The notes below the pieces were generated by a model. The model did no database searches. It was not told where the DNA came from and saw nothing but the letters and a program-made list of their open reading frames with translations. This document shows positions 9,310 to 17,632 of a DNA stretch of 64,000 nt, piece by piece. Within the stretch, counting starts at the first letter, position 1. Each line of letters starts with the position of its first letter. This DNA is from Clostridium_S neuense (GTDB lineage Bacteria; Bacillota; Clostridia; Clostridiales; Clostridiaceae), in NCBI RefSeq assembly GCF_045310695.1, contig NZ_JBJIAA010000004.1, positions 124,001-188,000 on the forward strand, given 5' to 3'. Position numbers and translations under genes: made by a program.

Positions 9310-11010
9310 TTATCCTATTGGTAAAGTTACTATAAACTTACTTCCTCGATTAAGTTCGCTCTCAACTTTAATTGTACCCTTAAAATTCATAACTATATGC
9401 TTTACTATAGCTAAACCAAGCCCTGTTCCTCCTTTAGCTCTAGAACGTGCTTTATCAACTCTATAAAAGGTTTCAAAAAGTCTTGGTATATCCTTATTTG
9501 GTATGCCAGCGCCTGTATCTTCAACCCATATAATACAATTACCGTCCTCGTACTTACTTCCAATAAAAACCCTGTCGTTACTTTCACTATACTTTATAGC
9601 GTTATCCGCAAGATTAATAACAATTTGTTTAAATTTATCAATATCTCCTGTTATCATAGGTCCTTCTTCACACTTAGTTTCAATTTCAATATTTTTCTTT
9701 GCAGCAGTATCCTTAAGCAAATTATAAACTTCTTTAATACTCTCTTTTACATTAATTTTCTCCTTTTTCATCTCCGTATTTATTTCTATATCTGAGAGTA
9801 CAAGTATATCACCTATAAGTCTTGTCAATCTATCTACTTCGCTGTCTATTATGTCTAAAAACTCATTTCTTTTTTTATCGTCATCAACATATCTTATAGT
9901 TTCTGCAAAGCCTTTTATTGAAGTAAGCGGAGTTTTAAGTTCATGAGAAACATTTGCTACAAACTGTGTTCTCATATTTTCAAGCTTCTTTATATCAGTA
10001 ATATCTTGAAATACAGCTACAATGCCTATATATTCATATCCATTTATTATATCGGCAGTTTTAACCCTAAGAATTCTTTCTGTTGGCCATGTAATTTTAA
10101 GTTCCTTATATTTTTTTGACTTTTCTCTAAATATATTTTCAAGATCATAATTTCTTATATTATCTATAAGCTTTAGCCCTATTATGTTCTTCTTGAGTCC
10201 AAATATCCTTTCAGCATAAGGATTTATCATTATAACATTGTTTTTTCTATCTACTGCTATGACTCCACTATCCATACTTTCAAGAATAGCTTCAAGCTTA
10301 TTTTGCTTTTCTACAGAATCCATAATAGTGCTTTGAAGTTTGTCTGCCATATGATTAAATGTCTTTCCTAAATGTCCTATTTCATCATTAGAAGACATTC
10401 TAACCCTTCCTTCAAGTTCTCCCTTAGCTATAGCAGAAGTTATAAACTCTAAATCCTTTATTGGCGCTGTAATTCTATTTGACAATTTAAACGATAAAAA
10501 CATAGCAAAAATACCACTTAATGCAACAACGGCTATATAGTATTTTAAATAAACATGCTTAAAGCTGTTAACATAGGAAATTTGCATAGCACTTCTAACT
10601 ATGCTTCCATCATCCCCCCTACAAGCATAATATATTATGTTCTTTTTTAAAGAATTACTATACCTTATACTATAACCTTCTCCGCTTTTTCTTGCTTCAA
10701 TTACCTCTGCCCTTTTGTTATGGTTATCAAGCTTTTTATAGTCTATATCATTATCATATAATACTACTCCAGCTCTATTTATATATGTAATCCTAAAATC
10801 ACAGTTTTTAAATTCTTTTTTCAGTATAGTAATTACATCTTTACTGTGCTTAAAACTCAATAAATTTGAAACTAAAATGCTGTTTCTTTTTAAATCCTGC
10901 TTTAAATTTTCCTCATATTCCTTGTTTACTATTTTCATAAACAAAACAGTTACAATAAAAAGAGTAAAAACAAGAACAACTATATTGTATAAAAATAATT
11001 TTTTTCTCAT
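9310..11010 (-). CDS. phoR: Phosphate-regulon sensor histidine kinase PhoR
   Basis: A 566-residue membrane histidine kinase. Helix TM1 is at about 5-27, an extracytoplasmic domain follows, then TM2 near 157-175, HAMP, a PAS domain (about 235-345), the HisKA dimerisation domain with phospho-acceptor His356 in FVANVSHELKTPLTSIKGF, and the ATPase domain (N box NLADNAIKYSE, G1 VEDTGAGIP, G2 GGTGLGLAIVK). The ATG at 11010 starts one base after the phoP stop, and its GAGGGTG ribosome site lies inside the end of phoP. PhoR would phosphorylate PhoP on phosphate limitation. Assignment as PhoR rests on architecture, pairing with PhoP and the nearby pst operon. Confidence 0.93.
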   Translation of the reverse strand: MRKKLFLYNIVVLVFTLFIVTVLFMKIVNKEYEENLKQDLKRNSILVSNLLSFKHSKDVITILKKEFKNCDFRITYINRAGVVLYDNDIDYKKLDNHNKRAEVIEARKSGEGYSIRYSNSLKKNIIYYACRGDDGSIVRSAMQISYVNSFKHVYLKYYIAVVALSGIFAMFLSFKLSNRITAPIKDLEFITSAIAKGELEGRVRMSSNDEIGHLGKTFNHMADKLQSTIMDSVEKQNKLEAILESMDSGVIAVDRKNNVIMINPYAERIFGLKKNIIGLKLIDNIRNYDLENIFREKSKKYKELKITWPTERILRVKTADIINGYEYIGIVAVFQDITDIKKLENMRTQFVANVSHELKTPLTSIKGFAETIRYVDDDKKRNEFLDIIDSEVDRLTRLIGDILVLSDIEINTEMKKEKINVKESIKEVYNLLKDTAAKKNIEIETKCEEGPMITGDIDKFKQIVINLADNAIKYSESNDRVFIGSKYEDGNCIIWVEDTGAGIPNKDIPRLFETFYRVDKARSRAKGGTGLGLAIVKHIVMNFKGTIKVESELNRGSKFIVTLPIG

Positions 11011-11011
11011 C

Positions 11012-11710
11012 CTACTCACCCTCAAAACTAAATCTATAACCTATTCCTCTTATAGTTTCTATATATTGAGGATTTTTGTCATCTTGCTCAATCTTTTGTC
11101 TCAAATGTCTTATATGAACATCAACTGTACGCGTTTCACCTATATATTCATATCCCCAAATTTTATCAAGGAGAAAATCTCTTGTCATGACTCTGCCCTT
11201 ATTCTTTATTAAAACCTCAAGCAGTTCAAATTCTTTTAACGTAAGTTCTATTTTTTTACCATTTTTAATAATCTCATGCTTTTGAAAATCAATTAATATG
11301 TCACTAAACTTATAAACTTTATCATTATACTCTATTTTAGTTCTTCTTAAAACAGCTTTAACTCTCGCTACAAGCTCTCTTACAGAAAAAGGTTTTGTAA
11401 TGTAGTCATCAGCTCCAAGTTCAAGTCCTAAAATTTTATCAAGTTCCTCACTTTTTGCTGTAATCATAATAACAGGCATATTTGATATATTATTATCACG
11501 TCTTATCTCCCTACATACATCGTATCCATCTAATTCTGGAAGCATGAGGTCAAGAAGTACAAGTTGAGGTAATTCACTCTTTGCCATTTTTATCCCATCA
11601 ATTCCATTACTCGCACTTATTACCTTATAGCCATTCTTTTCGAGGTTAAAAGTGATAAGTTGAACTATATGTTCTTCATCATCTACAACTAAAATTTTTT
11701 CTCCAGCCAT
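11012..11710 (-). CDS. phoP: Phosphate-regulon response regulator PhoP (OmpR family)
   Basis: A 232-residue regulator with a receiver domain (acidic pair Asp10-Asp11, phospho-acceptor Asp54 in LVLLDLMLPELDG, conserved Thr in ITAKS and Lys in YITKPF) and a C-terminal winged-helix DNA-binding domain (TRDFLLDKIWGYEY, TVDVHIRHLRQKIE). The ATG at 11710 is eight bases after GGAGG; a TTG five codons upstream would swallow that site. It is tightly coupled to phoR and follows pgeF by 17 bases. Likely target: the pst promoter at about 7.0 kb. Confidence 0.95.
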   Translation of the reverse strand: MAGEKILVVDDEEHIVQLITFNLEKNGYKVISASNGIDGIKMAKSELPQLVLLDLMLPELDGYDVCREIRRDNNISNMPVIMITAKSEELDKILGLELGADDYITKPFSVRELVARVKAVLRRTKIEYNDKVYKFSDILIDFQKHEIIKNGKKIELTLKEFELLEVLIKNKGRVMTRDFLLDKIWGYEYIGETRTVDVHIRHLRQKIEQDDKNPQYIETIRGIGYRFSFEGE

Positions 11711-11727
11711 ACTATATACCTCCAATT

Positions 11728-12432
11728 TTATTTAATAAAAATAAAAGAAAACATCCTCCCGGCCACACTTCCATCTCTCCTATAAGAATGAAATTTATAT
11801 CGTTTGCTGCAGCTAGTGCATTGATTTAAGCTTTTAATATTCTTCACTTCAACATTTTGAAGCTGCTTTTCTATACACCTTTGTAAATTTAGCTTTCCAT
11901 TTAAATATATTTTTTCATTCCTATATATTGGCACTTCACTAAACTTTTTGGCAACATCATATCCAAACTCGTAACAGCATACCATATTATGAGGTCCGAT
12001 AACTGCACCTATTTTCTTAGTATCGCACCCAAATTCTTCTTTCATTTTAATTACTGTTTTTTCAACTATACAGCTTAATGTACCTTTCCAACCACTGTGA
12101 ACTGCCGCAAAAATTTCTTTTTCTCTATCATATATTAAAATAGGAACACAGTCTGCAGTAAAAACCCCTACTGCTATATTTTTTTTATTTGAAATTATGG
12201 CATCGCCATCATGAACTTTTTCATCATACCTGTAAATAGAATCTCCATGTACTTGGTTTAAATAACCCACATTGTCCAAATCAAACCACCCTTTAAGGTT
12301 ATTGATATTTTCTAAGCCCTCTTCACTCTTCAAATTAAAATTCAAATTATTTTTAGCAGTTGAAAAATACAAATGTATATTTTCATCTTCTATTTCTATA
12401 AATTCATAACTTCCTATATTTTTTATTCCCAT
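11728..12432 (-). CDS. pgeF: Peptidoglycan editing factor PgeF (YfiH/YlmD, polyphenol oxidase family)
   Basis: A 234-residue cytoplasmic protein of the YfiH/YlmD family. Conserved metal-ligand segments are GVFTADCVPIL, VHSGWKGT and IGPHNMVCCYEF. The family has been assigned copper-dependent polyphenol oxidase activity, purine nucleoside phosphorylase/adenosine deaminase activity and a role in correcting mis-incorporated residues in peptidoglycan precursors; the sequence cannot decide among these. It is first in the pgeF-phoP-phoR run, with GGGAGG upstream of the ATG. Its place in a phosphate two-component operon is slightly unusual; in many Firmicutes it sits near nrdR and ylm genes, as it also does here. 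Confidence 0.88.
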   Translation of the reverse strand: MGIKNIGSYEFIEIEDENIHLYFSTAKNNLNFNLKSEEGLENINNLKGWFDLDNVGYLNQVHGDSIYRYDEKVHDGDAIISNKKNIAVGVFTADCVPILIYDREKEIFAAVHSGWKGTLSCIVEKTVIKMKEEFGCDTKKIGAVIGPHNMVCCYEFGYDVAKKFSEVPIYRNEKIYLNGKLNLQRCIEKQLQNVEVKNIKSLNQCTSCSKRYKFHSYRRDGSVAGRMFSFIFIK

Positions 12433-12550
12433 AGATAATTATCCTCCCAATAACATATTAGCATATTTTATTTTTTTGTGTTAATCCAAACAACATTTTA
12501 ACATAGTTAACAATATCTTAATATAATCATTTATTTAAAGTAAATAAACA

Positions 12551-12580
12551 AAAAAAATTGATAGGCTTTAATCTATCAAT
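12551..12580 (-). terminator. Rho-independent terminator after nrdR
   Basis: Stem ATTGATAG / CTATCAAT with an eight-base loop and seven following T residues on the minus strand, 18 bases beyond the nrdR stop. Confidence 0.92.
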
Positions 12581-12597
12581 TTATATATTAAACAAAA

Positions 12598-13071
12598 TTA
12601 TTCTTCACATCTTTTATTAATCAAATTTGATAATTCTTTCATAAAAGTGTTTACATCCTTAAATTGCCTGTATACAGACGCAAACCTAACATAAGATATT
12701 TCATCAATATCTTTAAGTTTATCCATAACCATTTCTCCAATAAGATTTGATTTTACTTCTGTAAGCATTTGATTACTTATATTTTTTTCAATCTCAGAAG
12801 CTATATCTTCAATTTGTTTTCTTGAAACTGGTCTCTTTTCACAAGACTTTATTAGTCCATTAACTATTTTAGATTTATCAAAAAATTCTCTACTAGAATC
12901 CTTCTTTACAACTAATATTGGTATATCTTCAACTTTTTCATATGTAGTATACCTCTTAGAACATCCAAGGCATTCTCTTCTTCTTCTTATAGCCATATTA
13001 TCTTCTGTTGATCTTGAGTCTATTACTTTACTTTCATCATATCCGCAAAATGGACATTTCAATACTTTCAC
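12598..13071 (-). CDS. nrdR: Transcriptional repressor NrdR
   Basis: A 157-residue ATP/dATP-sensing repressor of ribonucleotide reductase genes. The N-terminal zinc ribbon uses CPFCG (Cys6, Cys9) and CLGCSKRYTTYE, with the basic stretch AIRRRRE between them. An ATP-cone domain fills about residues 48-137. Length is exactly typical. It follows the small PRC-barrel gene by about 50 bp and ends at a strong terminator. Confidence 0.97.
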   Translation of the reverse strand: MKVLKCPFCGYDESKVIDSRSTEDNMAIRRRRECLGCSKRYTTYEKVEDIPILVVKKDSSREFFDKSKIVNGLIKSCEKRPVSRKQIEDIASEIEKNISNQMLTEVKSNLIGEMVMDKLKDIDEISYVRFASVYRQFKDVNTFMKELSNLINKRCEE

Positions 13072-13123
13072 GTCCTTTGTTATAAAACTTTAACATAATT
13101 ATACACTTTATGTAACACACTAT

Positions 13124-13375
13124 TCAATCCCTATTTTCAAATAAGTTGTCCCCATCTATAAGTATTACATCTACTCCTATAACTTTTATTTTGTTCCATT
13201 CTATCTCTATATCGTCGCTTTTTGAAAACCAATGCGAACTTTTAGAATTTGGAATTATTAAAGATAAAACTTTATAATTATCGGTATCTACCTTTAAATC
13301 CTTTATAAATCCAAGCTTTGTCCCAGTGTTTATATCTATAAGCTCCATTGATTTTAAATTGTTCAAAGAATGCAT
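13124..13375 (-). CDS. YlmC/YmxH family PRC-barrel sporulation protein
   Basis: An 83-residue single-domain PRC-barrel protein of the YlmC/YmxH type (IDINTGTKLGFIKDLKVD near the N-terminus). The family is found in endospore formers and is often near sigG/sigE, as here. No enzymatic residues are expected. Its ATG follows GGAGGGAG-type bases on the minus strand. It probably shares a transcript with nrdR. The molecular function is not known to me. Confidence 0.85.
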   Translation of the reverse strand: MHSLNNLKSMELIDINTGTKLGFIKDLKVDTDNYKVLSLIIPNSKSSHWFSKSDDIEIEWNKIKVIGVDVILIDGDNLFENRD

Positions 13376-13485
13376 ATAGCTCCCTCCAAAAAACTACTTT
13401 TATATATTATATGTACTCTAAATGTCTGTTAGAATTTAAAAACCTTAAATTCTAAGTTTATCCAATTAACATTTGATTTAGAATA

Positions 13486-13577
13486 AAGAGTACAAACAGA
13501 GTAAAAAGTACAGTGAAGGATGATTTAAGTAAGTGAAACAAAAGATAAATCCACCAGCACCATACTTTCTACTCTGT
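13486..13577. repeat. Family A intergenic inverted-repeat element, copy 1 (short)
   Basis: In the 271-bp gap between ylmC and sigG. Terminal arms at 13497-13510 and 13563-13576 (CAGAGTAAAAAGTA / TACTTTCTACTCTG) pair at 13 of 14 positions. The left end (AGAGTACAAACAGAGTA) and the internal GAAGGATGATTTAA match the longer copies at 37.9, 48.4 and 59.5 kb. This is a shortened relative with most of the core missing. Confidence 0.75.
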
Positions 13578-13646
13578 GTAAAAATTAAACCCTATTAAAA
13601 ATATTTTAGCTAGTTTAAAGCCGGGAAGCATTTTCACTATATATTT

Positions 13647-14420
13647 TTAAACGTATTTTCTCATATGTTTGAGGGCCGTTTTCTCAAGCCTTGATACCTG
13701 AGCCTGGGAAATTCCTATTTCATCCGCAACTTCCATTTGAGTTCTGCCATCAAAAAAGCGCATATTAAGTATCATTTTCTCTCTACTACTCAATTTTTTC
13801 ATAGCTTCTTTAATGGATATATCCTGAACCCAATTTTGATCGTGACTTTTATTATCACTTATTTGATCCATAACATATATTGCATCTCCATCATCATGGT
13901 ATATTGGTTCATATAATGACATAGGTTCCTGTATAGCATCTAGTGCAAATATTACCTCTTCTCTTGGCACTTTAAGTTCTTTTGCAATTTGAGAGACAGT
14001 TGGTTCTTTATTATTTTTTGCTACAAATTTATCTCTTACCTGCAGAGCCCTATATGCAATATCCCTAAGAGATCTACTTACTCTTATTGAATTGTTATCT
14101 CTTAAATACCTTCTAATTTCACCTATAATCATAGGAACTGCATATGTTGAAAACTTTACATTTTGGCTCAAATCAAAATTATCTATTGATTTTATAAGCC
14201 CTATACATCCAACCTGAAATAAATCATCAGCATTTTCGCCCCTATTATTAAATCTTTGTATTACACTAAGTACTAATCTCAAATTTCCTTTAATAAACTT
14301 CTCTCTTGAACTTTCGTTGCCATTTCTCATGCTTATCAAAAGCTCCCTCATTTCTTTTTCCTTTAAAACTGGAAGTTTTGATGTATTAACTCCACATATT
14401 TCCACCTTATTTATAACCAC
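13647..14420 (-). CDS. sigG: Forespore-specific RNA polymerase sigma factor SigG
   Basis: A 257-residue late forespore sigma factor. The N-terminal signature NKVEICGVNTSKLPVL, the core-binding region 2 (NLRLVLSVIQRFNNRGE..DDLFQVGCIGLIKSIDNFD) and the region 4 helix-turn-helix (TQMEVADEIGISQAQVSRLE) match sigma-G closely. The start is GTG at 14420, eight bases after AAAGGGG. It is the third gene of the spoIIGA-sigE-sigG cluster but has its own sigma-F/sigma-G type promoter in the 73-bp gap. It directs late forespore genes. Confidence 0.97.
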   Translation of the reverse strand: MVINKVEICGVNTSKLPVLKEKEMRELLISMRNGNESSREKFIKGNLRLVLSVIQRFNNRGENADDLFQVGCIGLIKSIDNFDLSQNVKFSTYAVPMIIGEIRRYLRDNNSIRVSRSLRDIAYRALQVRDKFVAKNNKEPTVSQIAKELKVPREEVIFALDAIQEPMSLYEPIYHDDGDAIYVMDQISDNKSHDQNWVQDISIKEAMKKLSSREKMILNMRFFDGRTQMEVADEIGISQAQVSRLEKTALKHMRKYV

Positions 14421-14453
14421 TTTATATCAGCCCCTTTGGAATAATAGCATTAA

Positions 14454-14483
14454 AATTATTCCCTTTGAAAGCTGATTTTATAC
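14454..14483 (-). promoter_or_regulatory. Sigma-F/sigma-G type promoter for sigG
   Basis: Minus strand: GTATA (14479-14483), 15 bases, GGGAATAATT (14454-14463). This fits GYATA-N15-GGnnAnAnTA at all but the last position. The site is about 34 bases upstream of the GTG, the expected place for forespore-specific transcription and autoregulation. Confidence 0.65.
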
Positions 14484-14493
14484 GAGAGACAAA

Positions 14494-15201
14494 CTATAGC
14501 ATTTTATTTATCTCTCGTTTTAAACGTTTAATTATTCTTTTCTCAAGTCTCGAAATATATGATTGGGAAATGCCTAGCATGTCCGCAACTTCTTTTTGTG
14601 TTTTTTCTCCAGACCCTGTAAGACCATATCTTAATTCAACTATCTCTTTTTCTCTATTGTTTAACTTTTGGAGAGCTACCACAAGAAGTTGTTTATCTAC
14701 TTCATCTTCAATAAAATTATATACACAATCATTATCTGTGCCTAATATATCTGATAAAAGCAGTTCATTTCCATCCCAATCTACGTTTAAAGGTTCATAA
14801 AATGATATTTCTGATTTCACCTTACTGTTTCTCCTAAGGTACATAAGAATTTCGTTTTCTATACACCTTGATGCATATGTAGCTAATTTAATTTTTTTCT
14901 TTGGGTCAAATGTATTTACTGCTTTAATAAGCCCTATAGTACCTACAGATATTAAATCTTCAACTCCGACCCCAGTGTTTTCAAATTTTCTGGCAATATA
15001 AACTACAAGCCTTAAATTTCGTTCTATCAAAGTTGATCTTACACTTTCATCTCCCTCAATTAATTTATTTACTAAATCATCTTCTTCATCTTTTGATAAT
15101 GGGGGAGGAAGAGCATCATTTCCACCTATATAATAAAGTTTACCTGAAAATAATTTTATTTTACTTATTAACCTATTTAATAATACTAATAATCGCCTCA
15201 T
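14494..15201 (-). CDS. sigE: Mother-cell sigma factor precursor pro-SigE
   Basis: A 235-residue early mother-cell sigma factor made as an inactive precursor. The first about 27 residues (MRRLLVLLNRLISKIKLFSG) are the hydrophobic-basic prosequence cut by SpoIIGA. The rest holds region 2 (NLRLVVYIARKFENTGVGVEDL) and the region 4 HTH (TQKEVADMLGISQSYISRLE). I take the ATG at 15201, five bases after GGAGGGA, rather than one 20 codons upstream that would overlap spoIIGA. The gene starts 13 bases after the spoIIGA stop. Confidence 0.96.
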   Translation of the reverse strand: MRRLLVLLNRLISKIKLFSGKLYYIGGNDALPPPLSKDEEDDLVNKLIEGDESVRSTLIERNLRLVVYIARKFENTGVGVEDLISVGTIGLIKAVNTFDPKKKIKLATYASRCIENEILMYLRRNSKVKSEISFYEPLNVDWDGNELLLSDILGTDNDCVYNFIEDEVDKQLLVVALQKLNNREKEIVELRYGLTGSGEKTQKEVADMLGISQSYISRLEKRIIKRLKREINKML

Positions 15202-15214
15202 AAAATCCCTCCAT

Positions 15215-16015
15215 TCATATACATCCTCTAGGCAGAAGTGCTGTATATTCATTATATTCACTTAGTTTATTATCACTTAATGCTATAACCATATCTTTAT
15301 TTTCTGCTTTATTTCCAACATATATTTTTATATAGGCTGGCTTAAAAGCTTCCAATCTTCCTATTTTACCATCAACAACCTTATACTTTATGTAACACTT
15401 ATACCTATCATCCAAAATAATATTACCTAAGGATTTTCTTTCAATAACCATCACTGGAAGATTGCTTATAGGCTCTCTTAATTCATTTCCAGTGTCTAAA
15501 AAAGCTCTTATAGATTTCTCAGTGTTATTTATACCGATATCCACACGATATATTAAATTAAATACATCCTTTCTATCCTTAACAAAGGTAATAATTCTAA
15601 ATATGAGCATATACAAAATCATTATTCCAACCATTAAATATCTGTAAGATATATTACTAAAATCAATATCAAAAATTTTAGCCTGGGACTGTGAAAAATT
15701 TAAAAACATACACACACCAGCTAAAGTCATTGAATAAATTATAAGTATAACTAACGCTCTTATATTAAATAATACATTTTTATTTCTAAAGGTAATGTAA
15801 ATCATGATTTCAGCAGTAATAATTTTAAATATAATGCCTGAAAAAAATCTAATGCTAGGAAATATTAATGTGCAAACATACATACCTCCTATAGTGCCCG
15901 CTATAATAATATATCTAAATTTAACTTTCTTCATTAGTGTTTGAGATGTTATATAAAGTAAAAATGTGTTTACAATGGCATTTTCAATAATAAGTACATC
16001 AAGATATATAAGCAA
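15215..16015 (-). CDS. spoIIGA: Sigma-E processing peptidase SpoIIGA
   Basis: A 266-residue membrane aspartic protease that matures pro-sigma-E in response to the forespore. The N-terminal half has about five membrane helices; the C-terminal half holds the protease motif FLDTGNELREPISNLPV with its catalytic Asp in DTG. The start is TTG at 16015 with GGGGTGG six bases upstream, and the resulting N-terminus MLIYLDVLIIEN aligns with the usual family start. It is first in the spoIIG operon with sigE immediately behind. Confidence 0.95.
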   Translation of the reverse strand: MLIYLDVLIIENAIVNTFLLYITSQTLMKKVKFRYIIIAGTIGGMYVCTLIFPSIRFFSGIIFKIITAEIMIYITFRNKNVLFNIRALVILIIYSMTLAGVCMFLNFSQSQAKIFDIDFSNISYRYLMVGIMILYMLIFRIITFVKDRKDVFNLIYRVDIGINNTEKSIRAFLDTGNELREPISNLPVMVIERKSLGNIILDDRYKCYIKYKVVDGKIGRLEAFKPAYIKIYVGNKAENKDMVIALSDNKLSEYNEYTALLPRGCI

Positions 16016-16038
16016 TGTTATCCACCCCTTTTATGATA

Positions 16039-16070
16039 ATTATATTACTAACATCTTCAAAATTTTGTCA
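16039..16070 (-). promoter_or_regulatory. Possible Spo0A-activated spoIIG promoter
   Basis: Minus strand TATAAT (16039-16044) with TGACAAA (16064-16070), a 6/7 match to the Spo0A box TGNCGAA, overlapping where the -35 would lie; no good -35 hexamer is present. This layout is typical of Spo0A-activated sigma-A promoters such as spoIIG. The call is inferred from pattern only. Confidence 0.45.
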
Positions 16071-16245
16071 TTTTGTATTAATTGAATAAGTTTTTTGATT
16101 TTTAATTTTTGATAATAATTTTTTTATAACGCTATATAATATCTTTTTTTATGAATAATTTATTCTAAATATGAAAAATGAAACAAAAATATCTGGTATT
16201 ATACATCTAATATGCAGAATATATAATGAAACTACTGCGAAACTT

Positions 16246-16302
16246 AAACTATTTATGTTCCAAAACACAAATTTTCAAAGGATTATGGTACATAAATAGT
16301 TT
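16246..16302. repeat. Inverted repeat in the spoIIGA-ftsZ gap
   Basis: The 482-bp stretch 16016-16497 has no gene. Besides the spoIIG promoter (16039-16070) and the ftsZ terminator (16473-16498), it holds a 16-base inverted repeat with one mismatch. The arms are 16246-16261 (AAACTATTTATGTTCC) and 16287-16302 (GGTACATAAATAGTTT), with a 25-base loop. There is no T-run, so it is not an ordinary terminator. I see no other feature between 16071 and 16470. Confidence 0.7.
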
Positions 16303-16472
16303 GTAGCTCAGCTATTTTCACTATAGATAATTTGGAATATTAAAATTGTCACCGCCAAATTAATACCCTTACAGACCCAAATTGAAATGCTGATTTGTCA
16401 TGATAAAATTATCTGAATTCTATTTTTTTAAATATCGTCTAGAATAACTAAAAAATCTTAATTTGCATAAAA

Positions 16473-16498
16473 AAAAAGCGCCTATAAAAGCACTTTTT
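16473..16498 (-). terminator. Rho-independent terminator after ftsZ
   Basis: Stem AAAAAGTGC / GCGCTTTTT (one G-T pair) with an eight-base loop and further T residues on the minus strand. It begins at the ftsZ stop codon itself and ends the ftsA-ftsZ transcript. Confidence 0.9.
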
Positions 16499-17616
16499 TA
16501 AAATCTATTTTTATTATGCTGCCTTCTCAAAAAAGCAGGTATATCTAAATCATCCTTTTTTACAGTAAATGAACCCGTATTGTCCAAAGCACTAGCAGCT
16601 TCATCTTCTGGCTTATTAGATGATTGAATTATGTTTTCATCTTCATCCTTCTGAACTTCTTTATCATTTTCAAATCCTGTTGCTATTACTGTTATTCTTA
16701 TTTCATCTTTTAAATTCTCATCTATTACAGCACCAAATATTATATTAGCATCTGGATCTGCTGCTTCTTGTACTACCTGTGCCGCTTCATTTATTTCAAG
16801 AAGACCAAGATCTGCTCCACCTGTAACATTAAGAAGAACACCAGTTGCTCCAACAATTGAAGTTTCCAAAAGAGGACTTGATATTGCCTGTTTAGCCGCA
16901 TCAGCTGCTCTTGTATCTCCTGCACCTCTTCCAACGCCCATATGTGCAAGGCCTTTATCTATCATAACAGTCCTTACATCTGCAAAATCAAGATTTACAA
17001 GACCTGGAATAGTAATCAAATCTGAAATACCTTGAACACCCTGCTTCAAAATATCGTCTGCCAACCTAAACGCTTCAACAAGAGTTGTCTTCTTGTCTAC
17101 AATGGCAAGCAACCTTTCATTAGGAATAGTTACAAGTGTATCTACACTTTCCTTCAAATTTTTAATTCCAGATTCCGCGTGAAGCATTCTTTTTCTTCCT
17201 TCAAACGGGAAAGGCTTTGTAACTACACCTACAGTTAAAATCCCCATAGATTTTGCTACCTCAGCAACAACCGGAGCCGCACCTGTTCCCGTACCGCCTC
17301 CCATACCTGCTGTTATAAATACCATATCTGCGCCCTTTATAGCTTGGGAAATTTCATCTTTACTTTCCTCAGCTGCCTTTTTGCCAATTTCCGGATTTGC
17401 TCCTGCACCTAGTCCTTTGGTAAGCTTATCACCTATCTGTATCTTTTGTGAAGCCTTAGAAAGAGCTAAAGCCTGCTTGTCCGTATTTATTGCAATAAAT
17501 TCTACATTTTTAAGTCCCTCTACAATCATTCTGTTCACGGCATTATTTCCTCCACCACCGCAACCAATTACCTTTATCTGAGCAAATTGCTGAACATCAA
17601 CATCAAAATCAAGCAC
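16498..17616 (-). CDS. ftsZ: Cell division GTPase FtsZ
   Basis: The 372-residue tubulin homologue that forms the division ring. The tubulin GTP-binding signature GGGTGTG is at 106-112, the N-terminal VIGCGGGGNNAVNRM nucleotide loop is intact, and the C-terminal peptide DIPAFLRRQ that binds FtsA is at the end after an acidic linker. The start is GTG at 17616 with GGGAGG upstream. It follows ftsA by 16 bp. It is also needed for the asymmetric septum in sporulation, which suits its position next to spoIIG. Confidence 0.98.
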   Translation of the reverse strand: MLDFDVDVQQFAQIKVIGCGGGGNNAVNRMIVEGLKNVEFIAINTDKQALALSKASQKIQIGDKLTKGLGAGANPEIGKKAAEESKDEISQAIKGADMVFITAGMGGGTGTGAAPVVAEVAKSMGILTVGVVTKPFPFEGRKRMLHAESGIKNLKESVDTLVTIPNERLLAIVDKKTTLVEAFRLADDILKQGVQGISDLITIPGLVNLDFADVRTVMIDKGLAHMGVGRGAGDTRAADAAKQAISSPLLETSIVGATGVLLNVTGGADLGLLEINEAAQVVQEAADPDANIIFGAVIDENLKDEIRITVIATGFENDKEVQKDEDENIIQSSNKPEDEAASALDNTGSFTVKKDDLDIPAFLRRQHNKNRF

Positions 17617-17632
17617 AATAATACCTCCCTCA

